Origin: Streptomyces gilvus
Lineage (GTDB): Bacteria > Actinomycetota > Actinomycetes > Streptomycetales > Streptomycetaceae
NCBI RefSeq assembly: GCF_022513565.1
Contig: NZ_JAKWBE010000004.1
Span: forward strand, 186,001 to 250,000
DNA: 64,000 nt
Direction: 5' to 3'
A program made the translations under genes and the position numbers. Below the pieces are notes generated by a model that saw only the letters and a list, made by a program, of their open reading frames with translations, was not told the DNA's origin and ran no database searches. Shown here in pieces: positions 9,450 to 19,239 of the stretch (positions within the stretch are counted from its first letter, which is position 1; each line of letters begins with the position of its first letter).

Positions 9450-10112
9450 ATGACCGTGTCGCGTGGCCCGGCACCCCGTACCGGACCGGAGTACCCGCCC
9501 GGCGACCCGGCGCGGCCCGCGCCGCCCGGCGACCCGGCGGACGTCCTCGCGGGTCTCGGCGGTTCGTGGACCTGGATCCTCGGTACGGCGGTCGCCACGC
9601 TGGTGCCGGGCATCCTCGTCCTGGTCTGGCCGGACGAGACACTGCACGTCCTCGCGGTGCTGATCGGGCTGTACCTGCTGGTGGTCGGCGTGTTCCGGTT
9701 CGTCGCGGCCTTCTCCCGCCGTGAGCACGGCGAACGACTGCCCGCCCTGCTGGTGGCGGTGCTGTTCGTCCTGGCCGGCGTGCTGTGCCTGCGCCACCCG
9801 CTGCAGACCGTCGCCACGCTGTCCCTGATCGTCGGGGCGGTCTGGCTGGTCGGCGGCATCCTGACGGCGTACACCGCGCTGGCCGCCCGGGACCTCCCGC
9901 ACCGCGGCTTCGTCCTGGGCGCCGCGGCGCTCGCCTGCGTCGCCGGAATCCTGGTGCTGGCCACGCCCACCGCCTCGGCCCGCGCCCTGACCCGGCTGCT
10001 CGGGGTGTGGCTGGTCCTGCTGGGCGCCGCCGAACTCGCCCTCGCCCTGGCCTGGCGCACCGCGCTGCGCCGGGCCGCGGCGGCCGCCCCCGGACTCACC
10101 CGCCCGGGGTGA
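9450..10112 (+). CDS. HdeD/DUF308 family membrane protein
   Basis: 220 residues from ATG 9450, directly behind a strong AGGAGG at 9440-9445. After a polar, Pro-rich N-terminus of about 35 residues it has six predicted transmembrane helices arranged as repeated short hairpins (TWILGTAVATLVPGILVLVW; VLIGLYLLVVGVFRFVAAF; LLVAVLFVLAGVLCLRHP and so on), the pattern of DUF308. E. coli HdeD is linked to acid resistance at high cell density; in actinomycetes the role is unproven. It opens a run of three small rightward membrane-protein genes and diverges from the DUF2252 gene across 178 bp. Confidence 0.87.
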   Translation: MTVSRGPAPRTGPEYPPGDPARPAPPGDPADVLAGLGGSWTWILGTAVATLVPGILVLVWPDETLHVLAVLIGLYLLVVGVFRFVAAFSRREHGERLPALLVAVLFVLAGVLCLRHPLQTVATLSLIVGAVWLVGGILTAYTALAARDLPHRGFVLGAAALACVAGILVLATPTASARALTRLLGVWLVLLGAAELALALAWRTALRRAAAAAPGLTRPG

Positions 10113-10190
10113 TGCCCCGCGGGGTTGCCGTGCGCACGCTGAGAAGGCAGAGACAGGCGGCCGGGCGGCCGCCCGGGACGGAGGAGAGCC

Positions 10191-10664
10191 ATGAACGCGC
10201 CGACGTACCTCGCGTACGACTATCCGCTGCTGAGCGTCTTCTGGTCCATGCTGTGGTTCTTCCTGTGGATCATGTGGTTCGTCCTGCTCTTCCGGATCGT
10301 CGTCGACATCTTCCGCGACCACGAGATGAGCGGCTGGGGCAAGGCGGGCTGGCTGGCGTTCGTCATCCTCCTGCCCTTCCTGGGTGTCTTCGTCTACGTG
10401 ATCGCCCGCGGCAAGAACATGGGGCGCCGGGAGATCGCACAGGCGCGCGCACAGCAGGAGGCCTTCGACAGCTACGTACGGGAGACGGCCAAGAGCGGCG
10501 GCGGCCGCACCAGCAGCGTCGACGATCTCGCCAAGCTGTCCGAGATGCGCTCCCGCGGCGACATCACCGACGACGACTACCGCCGGGCCAAGGAACTGGT
10601 CCTCAGCGGCTCGGGCGCCTCCGGCCGCGCGGGTGGCGTCGGCTCCTCCGCCGACCACCTCTGA
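10191..10664 (+). CDS. Membrane protein with PLDc_N-like helices and C-terminal SHOCT domain
   Basis: 157 residues, ATG after GGAGGAG. Two N-terminal helices (LLSVFWSMLWFFLWIMWFVL and AGWLAFVILLPFLGVFVYVI) have the spacing and the DxxR/GWGKAGW loop of PLDc_N-type small membrane proteins. The C-terminus has a SHOCT domain (DDLAKLSEMRSRGDITDDDY, then RRAKELVL), a short helical module that is usually terminal and thought to mediate oligomerisation. Function unknown; it is flanked by other small stress-type membrane genes. Confidence 0.87.
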   Translation: MNAPTYLAYDYPLLSVFWSMLWFFLWIMWFVLLFRIVVDIFRDHEMSGWGKAGWLAFVILLPFLGVFVYVIARGKNMGRREIAQARAQQEAFDSYVRETAKSGGGRTSSVDDLAKLSEMRSRGDITDDDYRRAKELVLSGSGASGRAGGVGSSADHL

Positions 10665-10697
10665 GGCACACCGGACGACAGGAATCGAGGCAGCGCC

Positions 10698-11147
10698 ATG
10701 ACCGCCACTCACCCGGCACACGCACACGCGACCAGGCAGGCCTGGGCCGGCGGGCTGATGACCTTCGGGGCCGTGATGCTCATGATCGCCGGACTGCTGG
10801 ACGTCTTCCGGGGCATCATGGCGATCGCCTCGGACGACATCTTCGTCAACACCCGCAACTACGTCTTCCAGTTCGACCTCACCGGCTGGGGCTGGATCCA
10901 CCTGATCCTGGGCGCGGTCGGCGTGCTCGTCAGCTTCGGGCTGTTCCAGGCCATGACCTGGGCCCGTGTCGCCGGGGTGGGCATCGCAGCGCTCATCATC
11001 ATCGCCAACTTCCTCTCGCTGCCGTACTACCCGGTGTGGTCGGTCGTGATGATCGCGATGTCGGGGTTCATCATCTGGGCCCTGTGCGTGGTCCGGCGGG
11101 ACGACGAGATCTTCGACCCGTTCGAGCGCCCCGGGCACGACATCTGA
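10698..11147 (+). CDS. DUF7144-type four-helix membrane protein
   Basis: 149 residues with four clear transmembrane helices: GGLMTFGAVMLMIAGLLDVF, GWGWIHLILGAVGVLVSFGL, VAGVGIAALIIIANFLSLPY and SVVMIAMSGFIIWALCVV. The extracytoplasmic loop after helix 1 (DDIFVNTRNYVFQFDLTGWG) is typical of the DUF7144 membrane family common in streptomycetes. The cytoplasmic tail is acidic. Starts 33 bp after the SHOCT gene and is probably in the same transcription unit. Function unknown. Confidence 0.8.
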   Translation: MTATHPAHAHATRQAWAGGLMTFGAVMLMIAGLLDVFRGIMAIASDDIFVNTRNYVFQFDLTGWGWIHLILGAVGVLVSFGLFQAMTWARVAGVGIAALIIIANFLSLPYYPVWSVVMIAMSGFIIWALCVVRRDDEIFDPFERPGHDI

Positions 11148-11166
11148 CGACCCGTCGTAAGTCGTA

Positions 11167-11201
11167 CCGGCGCCGGCCCGCCCGCATGGGTCCGGCGCCG
11201 G
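11167..11201. terminator. GC-rich inverted repeat downstream of membrane-gene run
   Basis: CCGGCGCCGG occurs at both ends of this segment (11168-11177 and 11192-11201), giving a 10-bp stem with a 14-base loop that begins about 20 bases after the DUF7144 stop. There is no U-run, which is normal for Streptomyces terminators. Each arm is also palindromic by itself, so alternative foldings exist. Confidence 0.45.
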
Positions 11202-11208
11202 AGAAAAT

Positions 11209-11225
11209 CTGATGGCGCGTCAGAA
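11209..11225. promoter_or_regulatory. 17-bp inverted repeat, candidate TetR-type operator
   Basis: TCTGATGGCGCGTCAGA, 41 bp before the ATG at 11267. The arms TCTGA/TCAGA are perfect and each side is flanked by an A-rich run. The same architecture, TCTGAY-N5-GTCAGA, recurs at 24380-24396 between the divergent acyl-CoA ligase and enoyl-CoA hydratase genes, suggesting that one regulator, not encoded in the window, controls both operons. Confidence 0.55.
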
Positions 11226-11266
11226 AAGGTCTTCCGTCGGCCGGAGGACTGCGGCATCCTGCGCCC

Positions 11267-12376
11267 ATGCAGACGGAGCTGAGCAACACACTGGGAGTCG
11301 AGCACGCCATATTCGGCTTCACGCCGTTCCCCGCCGTCGCCGCGGCCATCAGCCGGGCCGGCGGTTTCGGTGTGCTCGGCGCGGTCCGCTACACCGCCCC
11401 CGACGAGCTCAAACGCGACCTGGACTGGATCGAGGCCCACGTCGACGGCAAGCCCTACGGCCTCGACGTCGTCATGCCCGCCAAGAAGGTCGAAGGGGTC
11501 ACGGAGGCCGACGTCGAGGCGATGATCCCCGAGGGGCACCGGCAGTTCGTCAAGGACACCCTCGCCAAGTACGGCGTGCCGGAGCTGGCCGAGGGGGAGG
11601 CGTCCGGGTGGCGCATCACCGGGTGGATGGAGCAGGTCGCCCGCACCCAGCTCGACGTCGCCTTCGACTATCCGATACGGCTGCTCGCCAACGCCCTCGG
11701 CTCCCCGCCCCCCGACGTCGTCGCTCGCGCCCACGAGCACGACGTCCTCGTCGCCGCCCTCGCGGGCAGCGCCCGGCACGCGGTCAAGCACAAGGAGGGC
11801 GGCATCGACATCGTCGTCGCCCAGGGCTACGAGGCAGGCGGCCACACCGGCGAGATCGCCTCCATGGTGCTCACCCCGGAGGTCGTCGAGGCCGTCGACC
11901 CACTGCCCGTGCTGGCCGCCGGCGGCATCGGCAGCGGACAGCAGGCCGCCGCCGCGCTCGCCCTCGGCGCCCAGGGCGTATGGCTCGGCTCCCTCTGGCT
12001 GACCTGTACCGAGGCCGACCTCTCCGCACCCGCGGTGACGAGGAAACTGCTCGCCGCCGGCTCCGGTGACACCGTCCGCTCCCGCGCCCTGACCGGCAAA
12101 CCGGCCCGGCAGCTGCGCACCGAGTGGACCGACGCCTGGGACGACCCCAACGGCCCCGGCACCCTCCCCATGCCCCTGCAGGGCCTGCTCGTCGCCGAGG
12201 CCCTCACCCGCATCCAGAAGTACGAGGTCACGCCCCTGCTCGGCACGCCCGTCGGGCAGATCGTCGGCCGGATGACCAGCGAACGCAGCGTCCAGGCCGT
12301 CTTCGACGACCTCACCCGCGGCTTCGAGGAAGCCGTCGACCGCGTCAACCGCATCGCCGGAAGGAGCGGCAAGTGA
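11267..12376 (+). CDS. Nitronate monooxygenase / 2-nitropropane dioxygenase-like FMN enzyme
   Basis: 369 residues. The TIM-barrel FMN enzyme signature is visible: an N-terminal PFPAVAAAISRAGGFGVLGA segment, a central AQGYEAGGHTGEI phosphate-binding loop with the HxG motif, and PVLAAGGIGSGQQAAAALALGAQGVWLG for the second phosphate contact. True nitronate monooxygenases and flavin-dependent CoA-thioester reductases such as mycobacterial IpdC share this fold and cannot be told apart from sequence alone. The stop overlaps the acyl-CoA ligase start by 4 bp (GTGA), so action on a CoA-bound substrate is more likely than nitroalkane detoxification; that is inference. A candidate operator lies at 11209-11225. 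Confidence 0.85.
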   Translation: MQTELSNTLGVEHAIFGFTPFPAVAAAISRAGGFGVLGAVRYTAPDELKRDLDWIEAHVDGKPYGLDVVMPAKKVEGVTEADVEAMIPEGHRQFVKDTLAKYGVPELAEGEASGWRITGWMEQVARTQLDVAFDYPIRLLANALGSPPPDVVARAHEHDVLVAALAGSARHAVKHKEGGIDIVVAQGYEAGGHTGEIASMVLTPEVVEAVDPLPVLAAGGIGSGQQAAAALALGAQGVWLGSLWLTCTEADLSAPAVTRKLLAAGSGDTVRSRALTGKPARQLRTEWTDAWDDPNGPGTLPMPLQGLLVAEALTRIQKYEVTPLLGTPVGQIVGRMTSERSVQAVFDDLTRGFEEAVDRVNRIAGRSGK

Positions 12377-13926
12377 CCAGCACGCCCCCCGCCGGATTCT
12401 GGGCCCAGGCCACCCACGACCCCGACCGCACGGTCCTGATCGCACCCGACGGCGAGGAGTGGACCGCCGGACGCCTGCACGCCGCCACCAACCGCCTCGT
12501 CCACGGCCTGCGCGCCGCCGGCCTCGAGCGCGGGGACGCCTTCGCGGTCGTCCTGCCGAACGGCCCCGAGTTCTTCACCGCCTACCTGGCCGCCAGCCAG
12601 GCGGGCCTCTACCTCGTCCCGATCAACCACCACTTCGTCGGCCCGGAGATCGGCTGGATCGTCGCCGACTCGGGCGCCAAGGTCCTCATCTCCCACGAGC
12701 GCTTCGCCGCTCCCGCCCGCCACGCCGCCGACGAGGCCGGCCTCCCGACGACGCACCGCTACGCCGTCGGCACGGTCGAGGGCTTCCGCCCCTACGCCGA
12801 ACTCCTCGACGGACAGCCGGACTCTGCGCCCTCCGACCGCGAGCTCGGCTGGGTCATGAACTACACCTCGGGCACCACCGGCCGCCCCCGCGGCATCCGC
12901 CGCCCGCTGCCCGGCAAGCGCCCCGAGGAGGCGTATCTCGGCGGCTTCCTCGGCATCTTCGGCGTCAAACCGTTCGACGACAACGTCCACCTGGTCTGCT
13001 CGCCGCTCTACCACACGGCCGTACTGCAGTTCGCGGGCGCGTCCCTGCACATCGGGCACCGTCTCGTCCTGATGGACAAGTGGACACCCGAGGAGATGCT
13101 CCGCCTGATCGACGCCCACCAGTGCACCCACACGCACATGGTCCCGACCCAGTTCCACCGCCTGCTCGCCCTGCCCGAGCCGGTCAGGCGGTCCTACGAC
13201 GTCTCGTCCATGCGGCACGCCATCCACGGCGCGGCCCCCTGCCCGGACCACGTCAAACGGGCCATGATCGACTGGTGGGGCGACTCGGTCGAGGAGTACT
13301 ACGCGGCCAGCGAGGGCGGCGGCGCCTTCGCCACCGCCGAGGACTGGCTGAAGAAGCCCGGCACGGTCGGCAAGGCCTGGCCGATCAGCGAACTCGCCGT
13401 CTTCGACGACGACGGCAACCGGCTGCCGCCCGGCGAACTCGGCACCGTCTACATGAAGATGAACACCGGCGGCTTCGCCTACCACAAGGACGAGGCCAAG
13501 ACGAAGAAGAACCGCATCGGCGACTTCTTCACCGTCGGCGACCTCGGCTACCTCGACGAGGACGGCTACCTCTTCCTGCGCGACCGCAAGATCGACATGA
13601 TCATCTCCGGTGGCGTCAACATCTACCCCGCCGAGATCGAGTCCGCCCTGCTCGCCCACCCTGCCGTCGCCGACGCCGCCGTCTTCGGGATCCCGCACGA
13701 CGACTGGGGCGAGGAGGTCAAGGCGGTCGTCGAACCGGCCCCGGGCCATGACCCCGGACCGGACCTCGCCGCCGACCTCCTCGCCCACTGCGCCGGACAA
13801 CTCGCCGGCTACAAACGCCCCAAGAGCGTCGACTTCATCGCCGAGATGCCCCGCGACCCCAACGGCAAGCTCTACAAACGCCGGTTGCGCGACCCGTACT
13901 GGGAGGGCCGCACCCGCCCGGTGTGA
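12373..13926 (+). CDS. Acyl-CoA synthetase (AMP-forming), FadD4-like
   Basis: 517 residues starting at GTG 12373 within the GTGA overlap. Adenylate-forming enzyme motifs are all present: P-loop NYTSGTTGRPRGI, the A5-type motif EYYAASEGGG, the hinge/A8 region GDLGYLDEDGYLFLRDRKID followed by MIISGGVNIYP, and the catalytic lysine in DPNGKLYKRRLRDPYW. These suit a medium/long-chain fatty or carboxylic acid CoA ligase and are closest in feel to mycobacterial FadD4. The coupled flavin enzyme upstream suggests a two-step activation and oxidation or reduction of an unknown acid. Confidence 0.9.
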   Translation: MTSTPPAGFWAQATHDPDRTVLIAPDGEEWTAGRLHAATNRLVHGLRAAGLERGDAFAVVLPNGPEFFTAYLAASQAGLYLVPINHHFVGPEIGWIVADSGAKVLISHERFAAPARHAADEAGLPTTHRYAVGTVEGFRPYAELLDGQPDSAPSDRELGWVMNYTSGTTGRPRGIRRPLPGKRPEEAYLGGFLGIFGVKPFDDNVHLVCSPLYHTAVLQFAGASLHIGHRLVLMDKWTPEEMLRLIDAHQCTHTHMVPTQFHRLLALPEPVRRSYDVSSMRHAIHGAAPCPDHVKRAMIDWWGDSVEEYYAASEGGGAFATAEDWLKKPGTVGKAWPISELAVFDDDGNRLPPGELGTVYMKMNTGGFAYHKDEAKTKKNRIGDFFTVGDLGYLDEDGYLFLRDRKIDMIISGGVNIYPAEIESALLAHPAVADAAVFGIPHDDWGEEVKAVVEPAPGHDPGPDLAADLLAHCAGQLAGYKRPKSVDFIAEMPRDPNGKLYKRRLRDPYWEGRTRPV

Positions 13927-13933
13927 ACGTCCG

Positions 13934-14297
13934 TCAGGAGTACGACGGCAGGGTGCGGGCCACCGGGGCAGCGACCGCCGTCGAAGCCGACGGCCTGGAG
14001 GTGACTCGATCCGAACGGCACCTCCGTGTACCCGCCGTTCGCCGCGTCCCAGGCCGGCTCGAGCACGTTGAACACGCCGAGCCGCCCCGAGCCGCCCGGA
14101 ACCGGGATGCGTTCGCCGCCCCGGACGACTGCGCGCCGGCCGGTAGCGGATGACGGCGGACAGCCGTGGTGCGAGGGCCGTCGCTGTCCGTGCTGCCCGG
14201 ACTGTTCGTGCTGTTGTGGCGCGGCGGCCGGGAGTGCGGTCGCGGCGGTGAGTAACGCGAGGGTCCCGACGACCAGTCGTCTCGTACGGGTGCGCAA
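13934..14297 (-). pseudogene. Remnant of a secreted penicillin acylase (aculeacin-A-acylase type), middle deleted
   Basis: On the minus strand a TTG at 14297, behind GGGAGG, begins a typical secretion signal (RTRTRRLVVGTLALLTAATA, then LPAAAPQ). After some 45 low-complexity residues the frame passes directly into IPVPGGSGRLGVFNVLEPAW and VPFGSSHLQAVGF, which correspond to the last part of the beta subunit of penicillin/AHL acylases. A one-base shift near 13955 then restores ARTLPSYS before a stop, where intact enzymes read on through TYSQSTDP-like sequence. The catalytic Ser, the spacer and nearly all of both subunits, some 700 residues, are gone. Identification rests on recalled family sequence; a protein search would settle it. 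Confidence 0.75.
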
Positions 14298-14304
14298 GGT
14301 GCCT

Positions 14305-14319
14305 CCCAACGTTGTTGGG
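14305..14319. promoter_or_regulatory. Short inverted repeat upstream of the acylase remnant
   Basis: CCCAAC-GTT-GTTGGG, a perfect 6-bp inverted repeat with a 3-base centre. It overlaps the ribosome-binding sequence of the remnant gene on the minus strand and lies 96 bp before the ligase on the plus strand. It could be an operator that outlived its gene, or chance. Confidence 0.3.
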
Positions 14320-14414
14320 GGAAGGAGCTGTTGAGCGTGCCTGCGGGCTGGTGCGCTGGTGTCGTTCGGCCGGGTGCTTGACCTCCTTGAGTGGCGGGCC
14401 GAGGATCATGAGTC

Positions 14415-15911
14415 ATGACGCAGGGACACGGCAGCACGGTTGACGGGGTGCTGCGGCGCAGCGCCCGACGCACCCCCGCGCGGGTCGCGGTGGAGTACGG
14501 CGAGCGGTCATGGACGTACGGCGAACTCGACGAGGCCGTCTCCCGCGCGGCGAGCGTCCTGCTCGGCCTGGGGCTGGAGCGCGGCGACCGGGTCGGCGCC
14601 TACGGCCACAACTCCGACGCCTACCTGATCGCCTTCCTCGCCTGCGCCCGCGCCGGCCTCGTCCACGTCCCGGTCAACCAGAACCTGACGGGCGACGACC
14701 TCGGCTACATCGTCGGCCAGTCCGGCAGCTCCCTGGTCCTCACCGACCCCGACCTCGCGGACCGGCTCGCGGACGGCGTCCGGACCCTGCGGCTGCGCGA
14801 CGCCGACGACTCCCTGCTCGCCCGGCTCGCGACCGCGCCCGCGTACGACGGCCCAGAGCCGCGCACCGAGGACCTGGTGCAGCTGCTGTACACCTCCGGT
14901 ACGACCGCACTGCCCAAGGGCGCGATGATGACGCACCGCGCGCTGGTCCACGAGTACCTGAGCGCCATCACCGCCCTGGACCTGTCCGCCGGTGACCGCC
15001 CCGTGCACTCCCTGCCGCTCTACCACTCGGCGCAGATGCATGTGTTCCTGCTGCCGTACATTGCCGTCGGCGCGACCAACATCATCCTCGACGCACCCGA
15101 CGGCGACCGCTTGTTCGACCTGGTCGAAGCGGGCCGCGTGGACAGCCTGTTCGCGCCGCCGACGGTCTGGATCGGCCTGTCCAACCGCCCCGACTTCGCC
15201 ACCCGGGACCTGAGCGGCCTCCGCAAGGCCTACTACGGCGCGTCCATCATGCCGGTGCCCGTCCTGGAGCGGCTGCGCGAACGGCTGCCCGAGCTCGGTT
15301 TCTACAACTGCTTCGGCCAGAGCGAGATCGGCCCCCTGGCCACTGTCCTCGCCCCCGACGAGCACAAGGGCCGCATGGACTCCTGCGGCCGGCCCGTGCT
15401 CTTCGTCGACGCCCGCGTGGTCGACGAGGACGGCAAGGACGTCCCCGACGGCACCCCCGGTGAAATCGTCTACCGCTCCCCGCAGTTGTGCGAGGGCTAC
15501 TGGGACAAGCCGGAGGAGACCGCGGAGGCCTTCCGGGACGGCTGGTTCCACTCCGGCGACCTCGCGGTGCGCGACCCGCACGGCTACTACACGATCGTCG
15601 ACCGGGTGAAGGACGTCATCAACTCCGGTGGCGTCCTGGTCGCTTCACGCCAGGTCGAGGACGCCCTCTACACCCATGAGGCGGTCGCCGAGGTCGCCGT
15701 GATCGGCCTGCCCGACGAGCGGTGGGTCGAGGCCGTCACGGCGGTCGTCGTACCGCGCGGCGAGGTCACCGAGGAGGAGCTCATCGCCCACACCCGCGAG
15801 CAGTTGTCGCACTTCAAGGCCCCGAAGCGGGTGGTGTTCGTGGACGAACTGCCGCGCAACGCCAGCGGGAAGATCCTGAAACGGGAGCTGCGGGACCGCC
15901 TCGGCACCTGA
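14415..15911 (+). CDS. Acyl-CoA ligase (AMP-forming), long-chain fatty acid CoA ligase type
   Basis: 498 residues, ATG 14415. The P-loop reads QLLYTSGTTALPKGAMMTHR, motif A5 FYNCFGQSEIGP, hinge region HSGDLAVRDPHGYYTIVDRV, and the C-terminal catalytic lysine lies in LPRNASGKILKRELRDRL. The protein is monodomain with no carrier domain, so it makes free acyl-CoA rather than feeding an assembly line. The substrate is not deducible. It stands alone, with the acylase remnant upstream and a metallophosphoesterase 109 bp downstream. It is distinct in sequence from the other two ligases in the window. Confidence 0.9.
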   Translation: MTQGHGSTVDGVLRRSARRTPARVAVEYGERSWTYGELDEAVSRAASVLLGLGLERGDRVGAYGHNSDAYLIAFLACARAGLVHVPVNQNLTGDDLGYIVGQSGSSLVLTDPDLADRLADGVRTLRLRDADDSLLARLATAPAYDGPEPRTEDLVQLLYTSGTTALPKGAMMTHRALVHEYLSAITALDLSAGDRPVHSLPLYHSAQMHVFLLPYIAVGATNIILDAPDGDRLFDLVEAGRVDSLFAPPTVWIGLSNRPDFATRDLSGLRKAYYGASIMPVPVLERLRERLPELGFYNCFGQSEIGPLATVLAPDEHKGRMDSCGRPVLFVDARVVDEDGKDVPDGTPGEIVYRSPQLCEGYWDKPEETAEAFRDGWFHSGDLAVRDPHGYYTIVDRVKDVINSGGVLVASRQVEDALYTHEAVAEVAVIGLPDERWVEAVTAVVVPRGEVTEEELIAHTREQLSHFKAPKRVVFVDELPRNASGKILKRELRDRLGT

Positions 15912-16020
15912 CGCGGCGCGGCCCGCGCACGTGATGCGATGCACAGGAAAGACCCGTTTCGTACCCGGTACCCCGCCGGTAGCATGGCTCCTGTTTACGG
16001 CAGGAGGGCACAAACCAGGC

Positions 16021-17523
16021 ATGCGTTGCTGCTTCCCCGCTCCTCTCGCCGCCCTCGCCGGAGTCCCCGGCCCCTGTGAGGTGCTGCGTTCCGGAGCACT
16101 GCTCGCCCCGGCGCTGCTGCGCGCCGTCTCCGCCGCCCGCACCCGACTGCCGCACCACCAGCCGATCGCCGCCGTCCATCTGGAACTGGTCACCCTGATC
16201 GAGGACCGCGCGATCATCACCTGGTACACCGGCCTGGCGGGCACCGACGACGGCTTCGGGCACATGCTGCCGGCCCTCACGGAGGGCGAGGTCGTCTACG
16301 GCACCCATCCCGGCCGGCTCAACCGGGTCGCCGGCGAGGACCGGCCCACGGCCCACCATCACGTGGAACTCACCGGGCTGGAGCCCGGGCAGACGTACTA
16401 CTACCAGGCCCGCTCCCGGGGCGTGGCCGCCCGGCCCACCGCGCTGCACCTGATCCGCGGCAACGCCGCCGGAACCTCCCTGCACGGCCTCGGCTCGCAC
16501 GGCGGCCCGTACTCCTTCACCACGCCCCTGCCCCCGCCCGGCCGGCATCTGATCTCCCTCGCGCTCTGCAACGACCTGCACCTCGGCGAGACCACCGCCG
16601 GGCTCGTGGGCGGCATCCCCTTCATGCGCGGAATCTCGCAGCAACCGGGGCTCACGCCCTACCCGGAGCTCATGACCCGCGCCCTGGTGCAGGAGGCCCG
16701 CAGACGCGGGGCCGACGTGCTGCTGGCCGCGGGCGACATCTCGGCCGGCGGCTCGGCCGCCGACCTGGCGCGGGCCCGAGGCATCCTGGACGGCTTCGGG
16801 ACGCACGGACGGGACTACTTCGTCGTCCGGGGCAATCACGACCGGCCCTCGGCGGTCGAGGAGTCCGACGGCGACACCTTCCGCCGCGGCTTCGGCCGGC
16901 CCGACGAGCCCGGGTACTTCGAGCGCGACCTGGGCGGACTGCGCGTCATCGGGCTCGACACATACGAGAAGCGCGGCAACGGCGCCGACTCCGGCGGTCT
17001 CGGCGCCGAGCAACTGGCCTGGTTCCGCAGCCGGTTGCGGGAGCAGCGGGAGCAGCCGACCGTCGTCTTCGGCCACCATCCGCTGACCGTACGGGACTCG
17101 CTCTTCCCCGTCAGCGCCGGCCAGCGCCTGGGCCGCCGTCAGGCCCGGGCCATCCTGGACGCCTACGCCGCCACCCCGGGCGTCTTCCTGCACCACGCCG
17201 GCCATACCCACCGCAACAAGCGCACCGTGCTGCCGCAGGCGCCGCACGTGGCCCTGCAGGAGGTCGGCGCCGCCAAGGAGTACCCCGGCGGCTTCAGCCT
17301 GCTGCGCATCCACACCGGCGGCTACGCCCTCAACTTCTTCAAGGCGCGCGGCACCGAGGCCCTGGAGTGGGGCGAGCGCAGCCGGCGGATGGCCGGGGGC
17401 CTGTGGCCCCACCACGCGCTCGGCCGCTCCGTCAGCGACCGCAACAGCGTGGTCTACCGAGACCTGTCCGGTATCACCCGGCCCGCTCTGGCGTCCTCGC
17501 CCGCGACCGGCTCGCCGGGTTGA
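16021..17523 (+). CDS. Metallophosphoesterase with N-terminal purple-acid-phosphatase (Fn3-like) domain
   Basis: 500 residues from ATG 16021, chosen because GGAGG lies 14 bases upstream and an earlier in-frame ATG at 15931 has no site. The N-terminal third is a beta-sandwich like that before purple acid phosphatases (LTGLEPGQTYYYQARSRG). The catalytic domain then shows the dimetal motifs in order: DLHLGE, GDISAGG, GNHDRPS, FGHHP and HAGHTHRNKR. It probably hydrolyses a phosphomonoester or phosphodiester. There is no convincing export signal in the chosen reading. The stop codon lies inside the first unit of a 40-bp repeat array shared with convergent paaK. Confidence 0.88.
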   Translation: MRCCFPAPLAALAGVPGPCEVLRSGALLAPALLRAVSAARTRLPHHQPIAAVHLELVTLIEDRAIITWYTGLAGTDDGFGHMLPALTEGEVVYGTHPGRLNRVAGEDRPTAHHHVELTGLEPGQTYYYQARSRGVAARPTALHLIRGNAAGTSLHGLGSHGGPYSFTTPLPPPGRHLISLALCNDLHLGETTAGLVGGIPFMRGISQQPGLTPYPELMTRALVQEARRRGADVLLAAGDISAGGSAADLARARGILDGFGTHGRDYFVVRGNHDRPSAVEESDGDTFRRGFGRPDEPGYFERDLGGLRVIGLDTYEKRGNGADSGGLGAEQLAWFRSRLREQREQPTVVFGHHPLTVRDSLFPVSAGQRLGRRQARAILDAYAATPGVFLHHAGHTHRNKRTVLPQAPHVALQEVGAAKEYPGGFSLLRIHTGGYALNFFKARGTEALEWGERSRRMAGGLWPHHALGRSVSDRNSVVYRDLSGITRPALASSPATGSPG

Positions 17524-17782
17524 CAGCACCCTCCGCCGTCCCGGCGAGCGCATCGCCGGGCTGACAGGGACATCGGTCGTGCGTGGCGCGCGGGCGCGGG
17601 TTGGCAGGGGCTCTGCCGTGCCTGGAGAGCGGGCGCTGGCCGACAGAAGCCTCTGTCGGCCGGGCGTGCGGGACGCGGGCGGATAGGGACTCTCGTCCCT
17701 CGGTCTCGTGCGTCGCGGGCTGACGGGGATTCCGGTCCCTCGGGCACGTGTGCCACGGGCTGACAGGGACCCCGTCCCCCGG

Positions 17783-17795
<13 letters not shown>
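17517..17795. repeat. Seven degenerate 40-bp tandem repeats spanning two convergent stop codons
   Basis: Units begin at 17517, 17558, 17598, 17638, 17677, 17717 and 17757 and are 39-41 bp long. Each opens with GGGYTGACAGGGAC-like sequence, and most can form a small hairpin of the type AGGGAC...GTCCCT, followed by CGGnCnCGTGCGTCGC. Unit 1 contains the stop of the metallophosphoesterase gene and unit 7 contains the last codons and stop of paaK. The array therefore fills the whole 259-bp intergenic gap. It may act as a bidirectional terminator or 3'-end protector. It does not resemble CRISPR (no spacers) and is not coding. Confidence 0.85.
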
Positions 17796-19078
<1,283 letters not shown>

Positions 19079-19115
19079 GGGGACTTCTCCCTAACCAACC
19101 GCATCAATCCGGACT

Positions 19116-19129
19116 ACCGATCATTCGGT
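19116..19129. promoter_or_regulatory. Inverted repeat ACCGA-TCAT-TCGGT, candidate PaaR/TetR operator
   Basis: A perfect 5-bp inverted repeat with a 4-base centre, 38 bp upstream of the paaK start and about 110 bp upstream of the divergent hydrolase. ACCG...CGGT half-sites are typical of TetR-family operators, including those of the phenylacetate regulator PaaR in other actinobacteria. No regulator gene is adjacent. Confidence 0.5.
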
Positions 19130-19239
19130 CGAGGTGTTCGGGATCAGTAATTCAGGCCGTCCCGGTGCAGGCAAGAGGTCCGGCCGCATTTTCTGGAACT
19201 CCGTTGCGGAGTCGTTCCGCCGCCGGTGAAGATCGGCAC

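Noticed and set aside
15931..16020. Extended N-terminus for the metallophosphoesterase from ATG 15931
   Set aside because: No ribosome-binding site before 15931, whereas GGAGG precedes ATG 16021; the extra residues do not form a signal peptide.
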